64,000 nucleotides of DNA from Agapetus fuscipes (Eukaryota; Arthropoda; Insecta; Trichoptera; Glossosomatidae). The notes under the pieces were generated by a model that was not told the DNA's origin, made no database searches, and was given only the letters and a program-made list of their open reading frames with translations. This document shows, one piece after another, positions 1-11,354 of this stretch. The translations under genes and the position numbers were made by a program. The number at the start of each line of letters is the position of its first letter. Within the stretch, counting starts at the first letter, position 1. The stretch is from positions 8,308,001 to 8,372,000 of the forward strand of contig OX637344.1 in the NCBI GenBank assembly GCA_951799405.1. The letters run 5' to 3'.

Positions 1-449
1 CACCTTTGATTGTCGTGCCATTGATGACGATGATGCAGATGATTGTAACTCAATCTACAGGTAAAGCAATTAGATTGATCACGAGAAATATCAAAACTAG
101 CTAATTCGAGGTTGTAGAACAGAAGTAATATACCTACTCGTAAGTACAGTAGTGATCATAACAGGCCCAGAGGGATAATAGCTGGACTGAGTGGTCAAGG
201 ATCCACAAGTATAGATATCACTCCTTAATATTGTGGTCATCCTTGATCGCTTGTTTGTACAATGTCCAAAAAGAGAGTAAGTGAATGCTTAAACCGAATC
301 ACGTTATTATTTTTATAATATCAGAAAGTTGTTTTATGAAGTAGAAACAAATAAAAGATTTTACAAACATTATTTGCATATTTTCATATTTTATTTAATC
401 AACCATCAGTTTTTTTTTAATAAAAATTGATACATTGCCGAGGTGTATT
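1..449. other. No gene seen, AT-rich flank
   Basis: This AT-rich stretch has frequent stops in all frames and ends in a poly-T run near 410. I recognise no gene or repeat family in it. Confidence 0.5.
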
Positions 450-697
450 TATTTGCTTTTGAGGTGGGCTGGGCATGTGCAAACGATGTCCAACTCACGG
501 GTCCCCAATCGCATTATGGATGGGCACCCAGGAGGAAGGAGTTGGGTCGAAAGACCAAGGCTGAGGTGGGAGGGTGGATGCTATGCGGTTACTGCAGGTG
601 CCAAGCTAGAGGACCGCGGCCGTGGACAGAGACGGATAGAGGCTGAGGATAACGGAGGCCAAGGAGAGATATGAGCTGTGGAGCCATTGAAGAAGAA
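450..697 (+). pseudogene. LINE reverse transcriptase C-terminal tail, decayed
   Basis: Three frames together recall the tail of a common arthropod non-LTR retrotransposon. The first frame reads LRWAGHVQTM followed by RIMDGHPGGR. A shifted frame gives RPRLRWEGG, and a third reads RITEAKERYELWSH before a stop. The block ends in a short GAA-repeat tail at about 688-699, the kind of simple 3' tail such elements carry. At least two frameshifts and an internal stop make it non-functional. The assignment rests on remembered family motifs, not on a search. Confidence 0.7.
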
Positions 698-1869
698 GAA
701 TATTTATTTGCTTTACTTTAAGAATTTTTTTACAGGCTGTCATAAAATCTCAATACGACTCTCGTAAATGCATGGATGTCCATAATTACCTTCTCATCTC
801 CACCACGCCCACCTGCCACGCCAAATATCGTGAAAAAACATCTGCAGAAATGACTGTAGTTAGAGATTTCCATCATTTTGTTTGTTGCCGGACAACAGAT
901 GTTCGCTGACCGCCATCTTGGCCGAGCTGTCATTTAGAAAGATACGTTTTTGAAATAATTTTGCCAGTCCAACGGCGACCTGCGCGCGCACCGCACCTTG
1001 GCGCATTGTTGTTTTTTTATGAAATTAAAATCTCTGGGAGTCGATGTTTTTTTAGTGAAATCTTATTAATTTTAAACTTAAGTGTTCCTTGTGATTTTAA
1101 TTAAATTTTATTCCGTGTGTGCTTAATTTTTAATTAAAACAATTTGAGAGATGTTTTGATTTATAATCAATTAAAAAAGTATTTTTTAAAGTAAGAAAGT
1201 GGTGACATTACAGATTAAGTAAACCAGCGTTTTTTTTTTTTTTTGAAGAGGTGAGAAACTGATTTTTTTATTTACTTTAATTTAATTTGATGTTACTTTA
1301 CGTTTTTGTTTGTCAGAATCACTTAAATGAATGAACAGAATAAAGCGTTGAGTTTATTAAAAAAAAAACAACGTACATAATACGACCATTTTTTACAAAA
1401 ATATTAAGTATTCTTACAACACAGGTAGGTAAATAATATTCACACTTAAATCTGAAAGATTCTCTTTTAATGCTAAAACATAATAAAATAGCTTTTTTTT
1501 TAAATATAATCTTACATTTATTTAAAAACGGTTTTTTATTTCCTAAACACATGTCTTTAGAACCCTTTAATGAAATTTCAACATAAATTTGATATATTTG
1601 ATAAGTTTGATTTTAATACTTTGAAAAATGAATTCAATAATTAAATAAATCGGCAAGGCATTTTGCTTTGCACATTATTTAGATTGTGTTACGTACCTAT
1701 ATATGTATTCGTACTTTTTTTTCAGCATGAGACCGACAATCAATATGAGAAAAAGACTTACATGAAAGTAACCCTATTGTAATGCGATAAATCTTAAAAG
1801 ATTATTATTTTGTTATAATTTAAATAAATGGTTATACTGTTCCTTTAATTCAATTATTGATAATGAATT
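698..1869. other. AT-rich, no gene seen
   Basis: The stretch holds several homopolymer T and A runs (near 1230, 1360 and 1495) and no recognisable coding segment. A GC-richer patch at 960-1010 contains CG dinucleotides but no clear promoter elements. Confidence 0.45.
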
Positions 1870-2090
1870 CCTTGGCTGACCAACCATTCTGCAAAATTAG
1901 TTGACATGCCACCCATAAATAATGTAAAGTTGCACGGTTTATGTTCATTTGAATTCAAATCTGGCTTTATTTTGAGAGTGAATATTATGCAATACCTATA
2001 TCTAAGCCCAAACTTACACGTATATGATTATGGGCATGCATTAAATATGAATCTTTAATGTTTATATATTTTTGCAACTCAGATTCCACA
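1870..2090 (+). mobile_element. RTE3-type 3' repeat, degenerate
   Basis: This is a diverged copy of the roughly 240-bp dispersed repeat. It keeps the order GGCTGACC, TTATGTTCATTTGA, AACTTACACGT, GGGCATGCATT and TTGCAACTCAGATT that defines the family, but many positions and the centre have decayed. It ends exactly where the 71-bp foldback at 2094 begins. Confidence 0.6.
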
Positions 2091-2093
2091 ACT

Positions 2094-2663
2094 CCACTTC
2101 TTCCTGTCCTTGCATACTTCTTTCATTTCATCCAGAGTCATAACCTTTTTCATACAAGCTCTCCCAGAGTCATAATAAAAGGAGAGCTTGTATGAAAAAG
2201 GTTATGACTCTGGATGAAATGAAAGAAGTATGCAAGGACAGGAAGAAGTGGCGGCTAATCTGCAATGCTGATTTGTAATGTTGGTTTATTAGTTTGCTAC
2301 ATTTTTTGCATAAGAAATTTTTGACTTTTTTTGTATAGATTTATTTTTAAGGTTTTGTTGTTTTTTTTTTTGTAAACTTAAATGTCATTTATTACTCGTA
2401 TTCCTTGACTTATAGGTTGGTATGAGGCTGACCACCCATACTGTAAAAAATGGTTCACTTTGCCAATGTCACCCCTGTTTCAGGGAATGTCGGCAGGAGT
2501 TGCAGGGCTTATGTTCATTTGAGTTTGGATTTTATTTGTAAGTACACATTCAGCATTTGTAAGCGCGAACTACACGTGTTTGTTTGTGGGCATACATCTG
2601 AGAGCTTTAAATGAATATATGCTTGCAACTTAGATTATAGTTTATAGATTATAGATTTAAGAT
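2094..2663 (+). mobile_element. 5'-inverted RTE3 insertion with perfect 71-bp foldback
   Basis: The + strand segment from 2165 reads the C-terminal codons of the RTE3 reverse transcriptase, a stop (ending NADL), a T-rich spacer and the 3' repeat from about 2402 to 2650. Its 5' end is preceded by an inverted copy of its own start. Positions 2094-2164 are the exact reverse complement of 2181-2251 with a 16-base spacer. A duplicated 5' inversion of this kind is expected from aberrant target-primed reverse transcription (twin priming or template switching). The body closely matches the copies at 19.4-19.9 kb and 36.0-36.45 kb. Confidence 0.85.
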
Positions 2664-2778
2664 TATAGTATTGGAATCATTGTTTTGACATGGTATGGTG
2701 ACAGGAACTCTGATGATAATGAGTCTCTGCCTCTCAGGTGACTCCCACATGTAGAAAGGAGTGTCGGCATGTTGATTA

Positions 2779-2797
2779 GTGATGATGATGATGATGC
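2779..2797 (+). repeat. (GAT)n microsatellite
   Basis: This is a short ATG/GAT trinucleotide run. Similar ATC/GAT runs terminate CR1/L2-like fragments elsewhere (26.5 and 45.73 kb), so it may be the tail of an otherwise unrecognisable fragment. Confidence 0.6.
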
Positions 2798-2944
2798 CAG
2801 GTGTCTGTCTGATGATGCCCGCTAGTGGCAGAGCAGATACAGTTACTGTTATCTGCAAACATGAACACATCAGCACATTGTCTATACAAATTAATAAATT
2901 CACAAAATGCTCACATTATATTAAAAAAAACCTATTTATTTTTT

Positions 2945-3155
2945 ATTATCTAAATCTAAATCTAAGTTGCAAAGATATGTATCATTTGAGATTCATATTA
3001 AATGCATTCCCACAAGCAGACACGTATAATTTCGCGCTCACACATGGCGCATGTGGACCTTCAATATAAAAAACCCAATCTCAAATGAACATAAGCCCTG
3101 CAACTCTTACCGACCTTCCCTAAAACAGCGGTGACATTGGTAAAGTGAACCATTT
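2945..3155 (-). mobile_element. RTE3-type 3' repeat
   Basis: A minus-strand copy of the dispersed 3' repeat. It starts with a (TCTAAA)n tail, then CTAAGTTGCAAAGATATGTA, and runs to AAAGTGAACCATT. It belongs to a subfamily with an extra GTGGACCTNNAATATAAAAA segment, shared with the copies at 4.08, 16.6 and 44.1 kb. Confidence 0.8.
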
Positions 3156-3175
3156 ATTATTATTCTTAATAATCC

Positions 3176-3392
3176 TACACTTATAGGTTGGTATGAGGCT
3201 GACTCCTCATGCTGTAAAAACCTTGTTCACTTTTGAAAATGCCACCCCGGTGTCAGGGAAAGGCGGCAAGAGTTGCAAGGCTTATTATGTTAATGTAAAG
3301 CTTATATTGAAATCCACACTCGTGTCTGTCTGTGGGCGTGCATCGAGAATAGGTCTTGAATGCTAATATATCTTTGCAACTTAGATTATCAA
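3176..3392 (+). mobile_element. RTE3-type 3' repeat, short form
   Basis: This copy begins at the typical short-form 5' end (CTTATAGGTTGGTATGAGGC) and ends at TTTGCAACTTAGATTAT. It carries no upstream reverse-transcriptase sequence. A weaker fragment of the same tail (GTACGCATCTCTGCAACTTA) follows at 3640-3665. Confidence 0.8.
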
Positions 3393-3812
3393 TATGTATA
3401 GAAATGTATAACTGGGTTTATTAAGTTTGGGTCCATACTGCATTCACTCTTGGATTTATTAAAAACAAAAACAAAAATGGTAAAAAGAAGAGAGAGATCA
3501 TATACTATGGTTTAAACATTAAGAAATAATATTATTTAATTTATTATTATCACTTCTTCCTAAAAGGTCATATTTCATTTATGTGCGAATATGATTGTCC
3601 ATTCGAAAGAATGCATGTAAGGGGGAGCTTAAATGTTAATGTACGCATCTCTGCAACTTAGATTAGAGAAAGTATAAACATCAATAAATCTGCCATCTCT
3701 CGTTATAAAATACTAATCATTAGTCCACAGTGTTATTATTATTCCGCGAACTATTATTTTAATCAAACTTAAAAAAAAACATTCTAATTTTAACATGAAA
3801 TTTATAATAACT

Positions 3813-4077
3813 TAGACCGATCTGTGGTCTACAAATTAACGCAACGGACTAGTAAACCAAAGGACCCGTGTTAGATTCCCGGCACAGTACAAAAAAAAAA
3901 TCTAGTTTTTTTTAAATTTGCTTCTCGCTTTGTTGAAAAATTCACATACATCTACAAAAGACCCGTCACCAAAGATCGATCCAGCCTTACAGCAAATAGG
4001 TCTTGCTTGAGAATTGGCACTTTCTATAGTAACGACCAAGCGCTCACCAAATAAATCACCATAGTATTATTATTATC
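3813..4077 (+). mobile_element. SINE-C copy, diverged head
   Basis: The head is a degraded tRNA-like region (GTGGTCTAC..., TTAGATTCCCGGC). The body has CAGCCTTACAGCAA, TTGCTTGAGAATTGGCACTT and CGACCAAG, then the CGCTCACCAAATAAATCACC tail and an ATT-repeat 3' end. It abuts the minus-strand RTE3 fragment at 4078. Confidence 0.75.
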
Positions 4078-4520
4078 TAATCTAATCTAAGCTGCAAGGA
4101 TATATACCATTTAAGATTCATATCAAATGCATTCCCACAAGCAGACATGTATAATTTCGCGCTAACACATGCCGCATGTGGACCTACATCATAAGAACCC
4201 ATCTTAACCCATTTTTTCACAGTATGGGTGGTCAGCCGCATACCAACCTATAAGTCAAGGAACATACATGACAAATTACATTTTTAAAATCACTAAATTA
4301 TAATACATAATGTATGGGCATCAAAAACCAACAGAAAACAAATTTTAATTTAAAAAACCCTAGCCGCCAACATCACAGATTAACCGCCATTTCTTTCTGT
4401 CCTTACACACTTCTTTCATTTCCTCCAGAGTCATAACCTTCTTCATACAGGCTCTCCTTTTATTATGACTCTGGATATTCCATTCGTTCGCAATTTCGGA
4501 TATTTGGTCCATTATTCTGA
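4078..4520 (-). mobile_element. RTE3 3' fragment with RT C-terminus
   Basis: Read on the minus strand, this gives the last reverse-transcriptase codons (MDQISEIANEWNIQS, later RMYKDRKK-like), a stop, an AT spacer and the 3' repeat with a TCTAATCTAAT tail at 4078. It is a slightly diverged subfamily compared with the 19.4-kb copy, sharing changes with 50.6 kb. It is 5'-truncated near 4520. Confidence 0.8.
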
Positions 4521-4856
4521 AAATAATAATTATTATTATTAACTTAACATGTATAATAATTCGATAGAAAGTTAACGCATTGTAGCATTTAGTAGCAAGC
4601 TCATATCAATTTTATCGTTAAAATATTTTTTAAGAATTGAAAAAACTAATTAAAAATTGATTGAATTTCACATTTTCTTAATTCACGAAATTAATAACGC
4701 AAGACCAATTCTAGGCCAGAATTGATGACTGGTGAAATGTTTGTGTAGGTACTATTGTTACATTAAAGATTCTGTGATTTGTTAAAGAAAAAAAAATGTT
4801 TGAAATAGAATGTGCAACAAAACTTACCTAAGCTTCTTGAAAACACTTTAATTCTA

Positions 4857-5107
4857 TGACTTATAGGTAAGTGCAAGGCTGACCCCATGCTGTAAAAACT
4901 CGGTTCACTTTTGCCAATGCCACCCCGTTTTCAGGGAATGGCGACAGTAGTCACAAAGTTAACAAATTTTGTGTGGGATTTGGTTTATTTTGTATGTATA
5001 CATTCAACATGCGTAAGCGCATACTTACCTAGGTACATGTGCCTACTCGTGGGAATGCATAAAATATGAGCTCGCAATGTCTATGTATCTTTGTAACTCA
5101 GATTATC
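4857..5107 (+). mobile_element. RTE3-type 3' repeat, short form
   Basis: It runs from GACTTATAGGTAAGTGCAAG to TTTGTAACTCAGATTATC and keeps the TTTTCAGGGAATGGCGACAG core and the CATGCGTAAGCGC segment. It is moderately diverged. Confidence 0.75.
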
Positions 5108-5305
5108 GATTTTACATTTAAGAAAAAAATTAGAGACATTTTTTTTCACAACAAATTTTAATTGGTATTTAACGAAGAATTTATTTCATAATTATTTTGT
5201 GGTTTCCTCGTTTGAATATCACCATGTTAACCTTGACTGCCACTCTCAGCTTCTAATCAACGACATTTCAAGACACATCATCTTCAGTATAACGGTGGCC
5301 GCCTC

Positions 5306-5574
5306 ACCGTCCCCTTGATGCTTGTTTGTCTTATGTCCTCAGAGGTAATTTCACATGAGCAACGTTTGTATGTGTACTGCACCAACGTATCTTATGAACA
5401 CTGGAAATTGATTAAAAATATATTTAAAGCAGCTCTCACACTATCGTATTTTACGTTTTTTTCTTTGCTCAGATTGTGCAGAATGTGATTCTTAAGACAA
5501 TGTCATTAAAAGGTCATCTTTGAATCAAATGGTAGATATGGCAAGCAAGCACTGGACGGACGATTTTATGGCAT
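5306..5574 (+). mobile_element. MITE-E copy
   Basis: The ends are inverted repeats: CGTCCCCTTGATGCTTGTTT at the left and AAGCAAGCACTGGACGGACG at the right. The interior has the family signature ATTTCACATGAGCAACGTTT, TGTGTACTGCACCAA and AATGTGATTCTTAAGACAAT. At roughly 265 bp with no ORF, this is a non-autonomous DNA transposon. The superfamily is not identifiable from the ends alone. Confidence 0.75.
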
Positions 5575-5779
5575 TATTTTAGCACACATAATCGTTAGTA
5601 TAACTGTGGTTGCCTCATGTCATTTGCCTGCAGATGACATGTTTAATAGGAAATCTGCATCTCCACCATTCTCAATGACACTTGCAACACTTCCTGCAAA
5701 AAGTGCAGTACTACTTTGTTTTGTGGCGGAAAAAAAATAACGATATTTTCTTCGACTTTAATTAAATTTTAAAACGTGT

Positions 5780-5922
5780 ATTTCTAGGGACAGGGATTTT
5801 AATTCGTCTGGTCCATCCTTCTGGAACAGTCTACCTCTAGTGTTGAGAACAGAGAGCAGTGTTGGCAGTTTTAGGAAGTTGCTAAAGACTTATTTGTTTA
5901 ATAGAATCTTCAACATATGAAA
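5780..5922 (+). pseudogene. CR1/L2-like LINE ORF2 C-terminal tail
   Basis: One frame reads SGPSFWNSLPLVLRTESSVG then SFRKLLKTYLFNRIFNI and a stop near 5920. The FWNSLP...R...SF...LKTYLF pattern is the extreme C-terminus of CR1/L2/Rex-type non-LTR retrotransposons. A near-identical motif lies at 46.05 kb. The rest of the element is absent. Confidence 0.75.
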
Positions 5923-5964
5923 GTGCCCTTAAATATAAAATTGCCCAATTGTTATTTTATGACA

Positions 5965-6202
5965 TTCCTGGACTTAATACTTGGTATAAAGCTGATCACC
6001 CATGCTGCAAAAAATATTTCACTTTGCCAATGTCCCCGCTGTTTCAGGAAAGGTCGGCAAAAGTTTCAGGGCTATGTGCATTTGAGGAAATGCAAGTACA
6101 CATGCAGCATTTGTAAGCGCGAAGTTACACGTGTCTGTTTGTGGGCATGCATTTAATACGAATTTTACATGTAAATATATATTTGCAACTTAGATTATAG
6201 AG
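5965..6202 (+). mobile_element. RTE3-type 3' repeat, short form
   Basis: It has the family order TGGACTTAATACTTGGTATA, TTTCACTTTGCCAATG, TTGTAAGCGCGAAGTTACAC, GGGCATGCATTTAATA and TTTGCAACTTAGATTATAG. It sits directly behind the CR1-like tail. Confidence 0.8.
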
Positions 6203-8502
6203 TATTTTAGATAAGAAGTGAGTCTAAACATTTTTCAAGAAACAAAAATGTAAGAATAATAAATCAATCTTTCTGCGTAAATCGGTTGAATAAAAGTAAA
6301 GTGGTTTTGTATTCTCTATACGCGGGTGTGTTCACATTTCACTTGCGTTTTCGCTGAGCCCAGAATAAACCTGCATGCACACTGCCAGTACCTGCTTGCA
6401 CACACTGCCAGTACCTACTTGCCAGCTCACATAATTATTATCGGCTGTTGTACTGCGTAACAGAAAGTCGACGAGTTTTCTTTATTAGGCAATGTAAACA
6501 TGAACTTATATGTGTTTGTAGGTGATGCGAGGAATTCACTTGTAATCGTTACTGGAAAATAACTGACATAGTGTGAGCATTAGAAATTTCGATCCCATTC
6601 GCTAAATACCATCTACAATTCAAAATCTTATTGCAAATTTATATTCACATTTAAAATTCATATTAATTTTATTACTTAATTTAGAAGATTCATTGTGATT
6701 GAAGATTTAGTTTTGTATGCTTGTTTAATTAAATTGATCCTGCATGTTCAAGTAATATTTTAAACGAAAAACAGGCGGATTTTCAATTTTATATTTAGTT
6801 GCTCTCTTGATAACGGTGTGAAAACATCGAAAGCGCTCGAGAAATAAATCAACTTGTAGAAGAAAAATAAATCTTCACAATGTCAATACACAAACCTTTA
6901 AAATTCAAAAAATAAACTTTTAAAATATCTGCATTGATATTGCCAAAAAAAAAACCCTAACAGATAAATTATATCTACAAATATTCCATACTCTTGAAAA
7001 AACGTGTTTTTCTTTAAATTTATCGCCATCAATGTTGTGCAGACAATAAAAATATTGTATGTGTGTAGGTACTCAAGAGCTCAGTACTCAGATTTTCTCA
7101 CATAAATTAATTAAATTAATGATTTTACAAAGTGTCATTTTTTCACTGCACGCAAGATGGTAAATGTAGCAGCCACTCAGAACTGCAAGCCATACCAAAC
7201 TTACATTTAGTTTTCAAATTAAAAAACAAAAAAAATGTCGAATTTAAAAGCAAACAAAAATAAATTAATAAATAAGGAAAAGGATTTTAAACATGTAATA
7301 AAGAACTAAGATCTCGTCCTGCATGCCCACAAGCGTTTGCTTTTGCATGAGGGAAACGCAAAATATATAATGTAACTTTTTGTATAATTTTTATTACAAA
7401 AATGTATATTTATTCTTAATAAAACAAAAACTGCAATAGATCAACAAGTACCGGCCGTGAAAGCTTCAATGTACAATTAAAAACTGCAATATTTTTTGCT
7501 AGGAAAAGTAAGTCTTTTTTTTTAACCAAAAAAAAAACGACGACAGTAAAAATGAAAAAAATTATTTAAAAGTAATATTCTTATGTACATTGTATATTTT
7601 TAAACCCGTAACAAAGTTAATGAAAAAATCTCTACATTCTAAGTTTGTAAAATTATATGAAACGATAAAATAATGTCAGGATAAATTTTAAATGCTTTGA
7701 CAAATAGTGCAAGTTTAAACATTTTTTAAGATATCTTGAAATTATATATTAACATTTGGATTTATTTTTTTGTTTTTAAAGCTCATCAATTATAGTAACA
7801 GCTAAAACAATATTTTGGTAGCCCCAATTGGCCTTAGATTGGTTGAAGCTAAAATCAGAGTTGAACCCACTTTTCAGTATGAGAAAAAAACATTTTCAGT
7901 GGTTTAAAAATTAAAACCGTTTTTTATGAGTAATGGGGAATATGATCAAATTCTGCAAACGTTTCTTGGTTGTGGCAACGCACCTGAAGTTTACCATCAC
8001 TGACTTATGGCAAGTTAGATTTACATGGAGGAGATGATGATGGTTATGATAACTGTAATTGCAGCTCATCCCTCAGCCTTGTAGAAAATATGTACAGTAA
8101 TAAAAAATAACCTCAGCTTTGTACAGACTGAGCCGCGTTTACAAAAAAACCAATTATTCTGTGTTTTATATTAGCATTTTGCGTATTTATTTTATTTGTA
8201 CCCAATACATAACATTTAAAAAAAGTTTATAAAGTAAACACAGGGACACAAAGCAAGTTTTATTTTTTCTGTTTATATTACCTCGACAACTCATAACAAC
8301 ATCCGATAGTTATCTTTTAACGAAATAAATTTTGTTATTTTTATTTGAGTAGCTGGATAATTTTGACTTGTAATTAAACACATTGTTTTCTGAGATTACA
8401 TAATCAATAAAATTAAATAAAATTGCCTACAAATTTCAGATGGATTATTTCAGCATAACAAGAAAAATATCGTTTCTTTGTATAAACAACTTCATCGGCA
8501 GG
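6203..8502. other. AT-rich 2.3 kb, no gene seen
   Basis: No convincing coding segment or family member was recognised. The stretch is rich in A/T homopolymers. Near 6360-6425 a short imprecise duplication (CTGCCAGTACCTACTTGC and CACTGCCAGTACCTGCTTGC) is visible. Confidence 0.45.
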
Positions 8503-8675
8503 TGAAACTTGGTCGAACACCTATGGCAGAGTTTATGTTCATTTGAGGTTTGGATTTTAATTTGTAATGTGCGCACGCATCATTTGTGAGCGTGAACTTA
8601 CACGTGTCTGTTTGTGGGCATGCATTTAATATCCATTTTAAATGTTTATGTATCTTTGCAACTTAGATTATAGAT
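8503..8675 (+). mobile_element. RTE3-type 3' repeat, 5'-truncated
   Basis: It starts inside the family at GGCAGAGTTTATGTTCATTT and ends with TTTGCAACTTAGATTATAG. The first part of the family consensus is missing. Confidence 0.75.
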
Positions 8676-9212
8676 TTCATTGTTACGAATGTATGAGTTT
8701 ATGTCTGAGCATGTTTTCTTACGGTTTTGTGTCTATGTGTTTTTACTTAGGTATTTATGATTGTGTCTATGTGTTTTTACTTACTTGTATATGCGTGTAT
8801 AAACGTAAGTATTTGATAGTTATACCTAATCTTATTTGCTCGAAGCGTCAGCTCGAGAAGCTTCTCGTATGGTCTGGTATATGCGAGAATAAGCTCTACT
8901 CATACTATAAACTCGGACTGCGGTGCTTTGCACTAGTCAGTGCCCTAGCCGTTAAGCGAGAATACAAAGATTTAAACTGTGAACCATATATGAGGAAATT
9001 TCTAAAATAAATTGTATAAAATAATTTTTAATCGATGTTTTATTGAATCGAGCCCTTAGTTAATCGAAACAATATTATAAGTACATATAAAGATTAGTTA
9101 CTACGTCAACACGCCTAAATCAAAGGTCAATAGAAGGATATTGCTTGAAGCGGGAAATCCCCTGATGTTTTTGTCATGTGCTTCATCACGTACTACATGC
9201 TTGATTGTCTAA

Positions 9213-10127
9213 GCCGACTTAATTATTTGCTTATTTTCTGAAGAGGTTCAGAAAAACTTACATGATTCATTTAAATTCTGCTTTAGACATTCTGAGTTCC
9301 TATTATTTGCAGATGATCTCAAAATTTTCCGCCAAATTCGATCATCATACGACTGTGAATTGCTTAATGAGGATTTAAATAGATTACATGATTATTGTTT
9401 TAATAATAATTTGTTTTTGAAATTCAATAAGTGTAATTCAATTACATTTACAAAAAATAAAGTGAAAATTGACCACAATTACAATATAAATGGCTACAGT
9501 TTATTGAGGGTTCATAGGATTAGGGATTTGGGTATCACATTTGATTCTAAACTTAACTTCGACGAACATGTAAATAAAATCACTGAGGAAAGTAATAAAT
9601 TACTGGGTTTCATCTTGAGGACTACTAAACCTTTCAAATTTGGTGAATCTTCTTTGTTTTTGTACATGTCACTTATTCGTTCTAAGCTTGAATACTGTTC
9701 GACCGTGTGGAATCCACATTTTAAGAAATATATTGATCAGATTGAAAGAACTCAAACACGTTTTATTAAATTGATGAAGAAAAGACTCCCCAATAGTACT
9801 TTATTTGAAACACTACCTAAACTTGAATCAAGAAGAACTTTGATAGATGTTTGTAATCTCAGAAAGGTGTGTGTATCTGAGTTTGACGCGCCCAATATTT
9901 TAAATAAAATCAATTTTAGATTACCTAATCTCACTAGGTCTTGTTTTCCATTTTATCTCCATAAAACCAATACCTTTGCAGGTTCGAGAAATCCAACCTA
10001 TAGAATGTGTGATGTTTATAATAAGAGCTTTTCGCAGTGTGAACTATTTGAGACCACTAAATATAAATTCAAAAAACAAATACGTTTACTTATTTTTGGA
10101 TCTGATATTGTTTCTGGGGTGGGTTGA
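9213..10127 (+). pseudogene. Non-LTR reverse transcriptase, 5'-truncated (FADD type)
   Basis: An open frame of about 304 codons runs from 9213 to the stop at 10125-10127. The catalytic motif reads LLFADDLKIF (FADD at 9306-9317), followed by the thumb region with LGITFDSKLNFDEHV and YMSLIRSKLEYCSTVWNP. This order is characteristic of LINE reverse transcriptases of the jockey/CR1/I assemblage. Everything upstream of the FADD box (endonuclease and first RT motifs) is missing, so this is a 5'-truncated insertion. The frame is intact to its natural stop, implying modest age. A T-rich 3' UTR and an AAAT-repeat tail follow. Confidence 0.88.
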
Positions 10128-10484
10128 GTATCGGGCTATTTTTCTATTTTTCTATTTTCTATTTTTTATTTTTCATTTTCACTTTCTATTTTTATTTTTT
10201 GTTTTATTTTTTTTTGTTCTTTTTTTTTAATTGTTTGGGGGCAAGTGACAAATTTATGTGTGTATTAGATTTATTTTAAAGAAATATTGTAATTGTGTGA
10301 ATGCTGTGTATGCTTCTAGTGTTGTATAGCTGTGATTGCCTGCGTGATGTTTGTGTGAAGATGTATGCTTGTGTCTATTGATGTAGTGTGCATAGTTTGG
10401 ATGATTGGTTATTTGTGTTACTGTTGCTTATTATTTTTTTTTTTTATTGTTTATATGTACCAATTGTCTGTATTGCACCTCTTA

Positions 10485-10485
10485 A

Positions 10486-10540
<55 letters not shown>

Positions 10541-10543
10541 ATT
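10485..10543 (+). repeat. (AAAT)n tail microsatellite
   Basis: About 14 repeats of AAAT sit at the 3' end of the preceding LINE's UTR. They mark the element's 3' terminus, because many LINEs of this type end in short tandem repeats rather than poly-A. Confidence 0.9.
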
Positions 10544-10644
10544 TCTAGGCAGTCAAAGGTCATTCAACCAAACAGGTTTTAAACGTGATAATGATCTTTG
10601 ACCATCAACTAGCAGTTAGGATGAGGACGCGGTGATATTTCGAA

Positions 10645-10892
10645 CGTAGGTTGGTATGAGGCTGAATACCCATACTGTAAAAAAATGTTTCACTTGGCCA
10701 ATGGCAGCCCTGTTTCAGGGAAGGTCGGCAAGAGTTGCAGGACTTATGTTTTTTTGAGATTGGGTTTTTTTATACTGTAGGTCCACATGCGACATGTGTG
10801 AGCGCGAAATTATGCGTGTCTGCTTCTGGGAATGCATTTAATATGAATCTCAAATGATACATATCTTTGCAGCTTAGATTTAGATTAGATTT
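10645..10892 (+). mobile_element. RTE3-type 3' repeat, short form
   Basis: It begins at GTAGGTTGGTATGAGGCTGA and ends with a (TTAGAT)n tail. It belongs to the subfamily with the GTAGGTCCACATGCGACATG segment. It contains the core TTTCAGGGAAGGTCGGCAAG. Confidence 0.82.
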
Positions 10893-11023
10893 AGATTTAG
10901 GGCATTTTGCTTGTTGGAAATTCAAATATATTGATAGAAAATAAAATGTCATATTTAAGTATATAAGGAGTATTATTTCTTATTTTGACTGCGGGTGACA
11001 TACATCCATAATCAAACCTGCAA

Positions 11024-11258
11024 GTATATCGTCCCTCCAGTGCTTCTTTGGCTTATCTACCATTTCAATTAAATTTTCTTAAGAATAACAGGTTACGCAA
11101 TCTGAGCTAAGAAAAAAATTTAAAACACGATAATGTGGGCGTTTTTAAAAAATATTTTTACATTTTTCATAAAACAAATTGATCCAGTACACATGCAAAG
11201 ATTGCTCATGCGAAAAAACCTCTGATGGACCTTTGCAAAACAAGGGGAAACACTAACT
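11024..11258 (-). mobile_element. MITE-E copy, diverged
   Basis: The left end TCGTCCCTCCAGTGCTTCTT is the family terminus. The interior in reverse has AATTGATCCAGTACACATGC and GATTGCTCATGCG. The right end (CCTCTGATGGACCTTTGC) has lost most of its TIR. Confidence 0.6.
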
Positions 11259-11354
11259 TCCATTTTCAGTTTCTACTTACACCCGAAGGTGGGGAGATAT
11301 TGCTTGGCTCAATGACTGTGTACAAAATAAACTCAAAAAGTTTTTTTTTTTCTA

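Noticed and set aside
8642..9010. 122-residue Cys/Tyr-rich frame
   Set aside because: It begins inside the tail of an RTE3 repeat and continues through low-complexity TTTACTTA/TGTGTCTATG duplications. No domain or splice signal.
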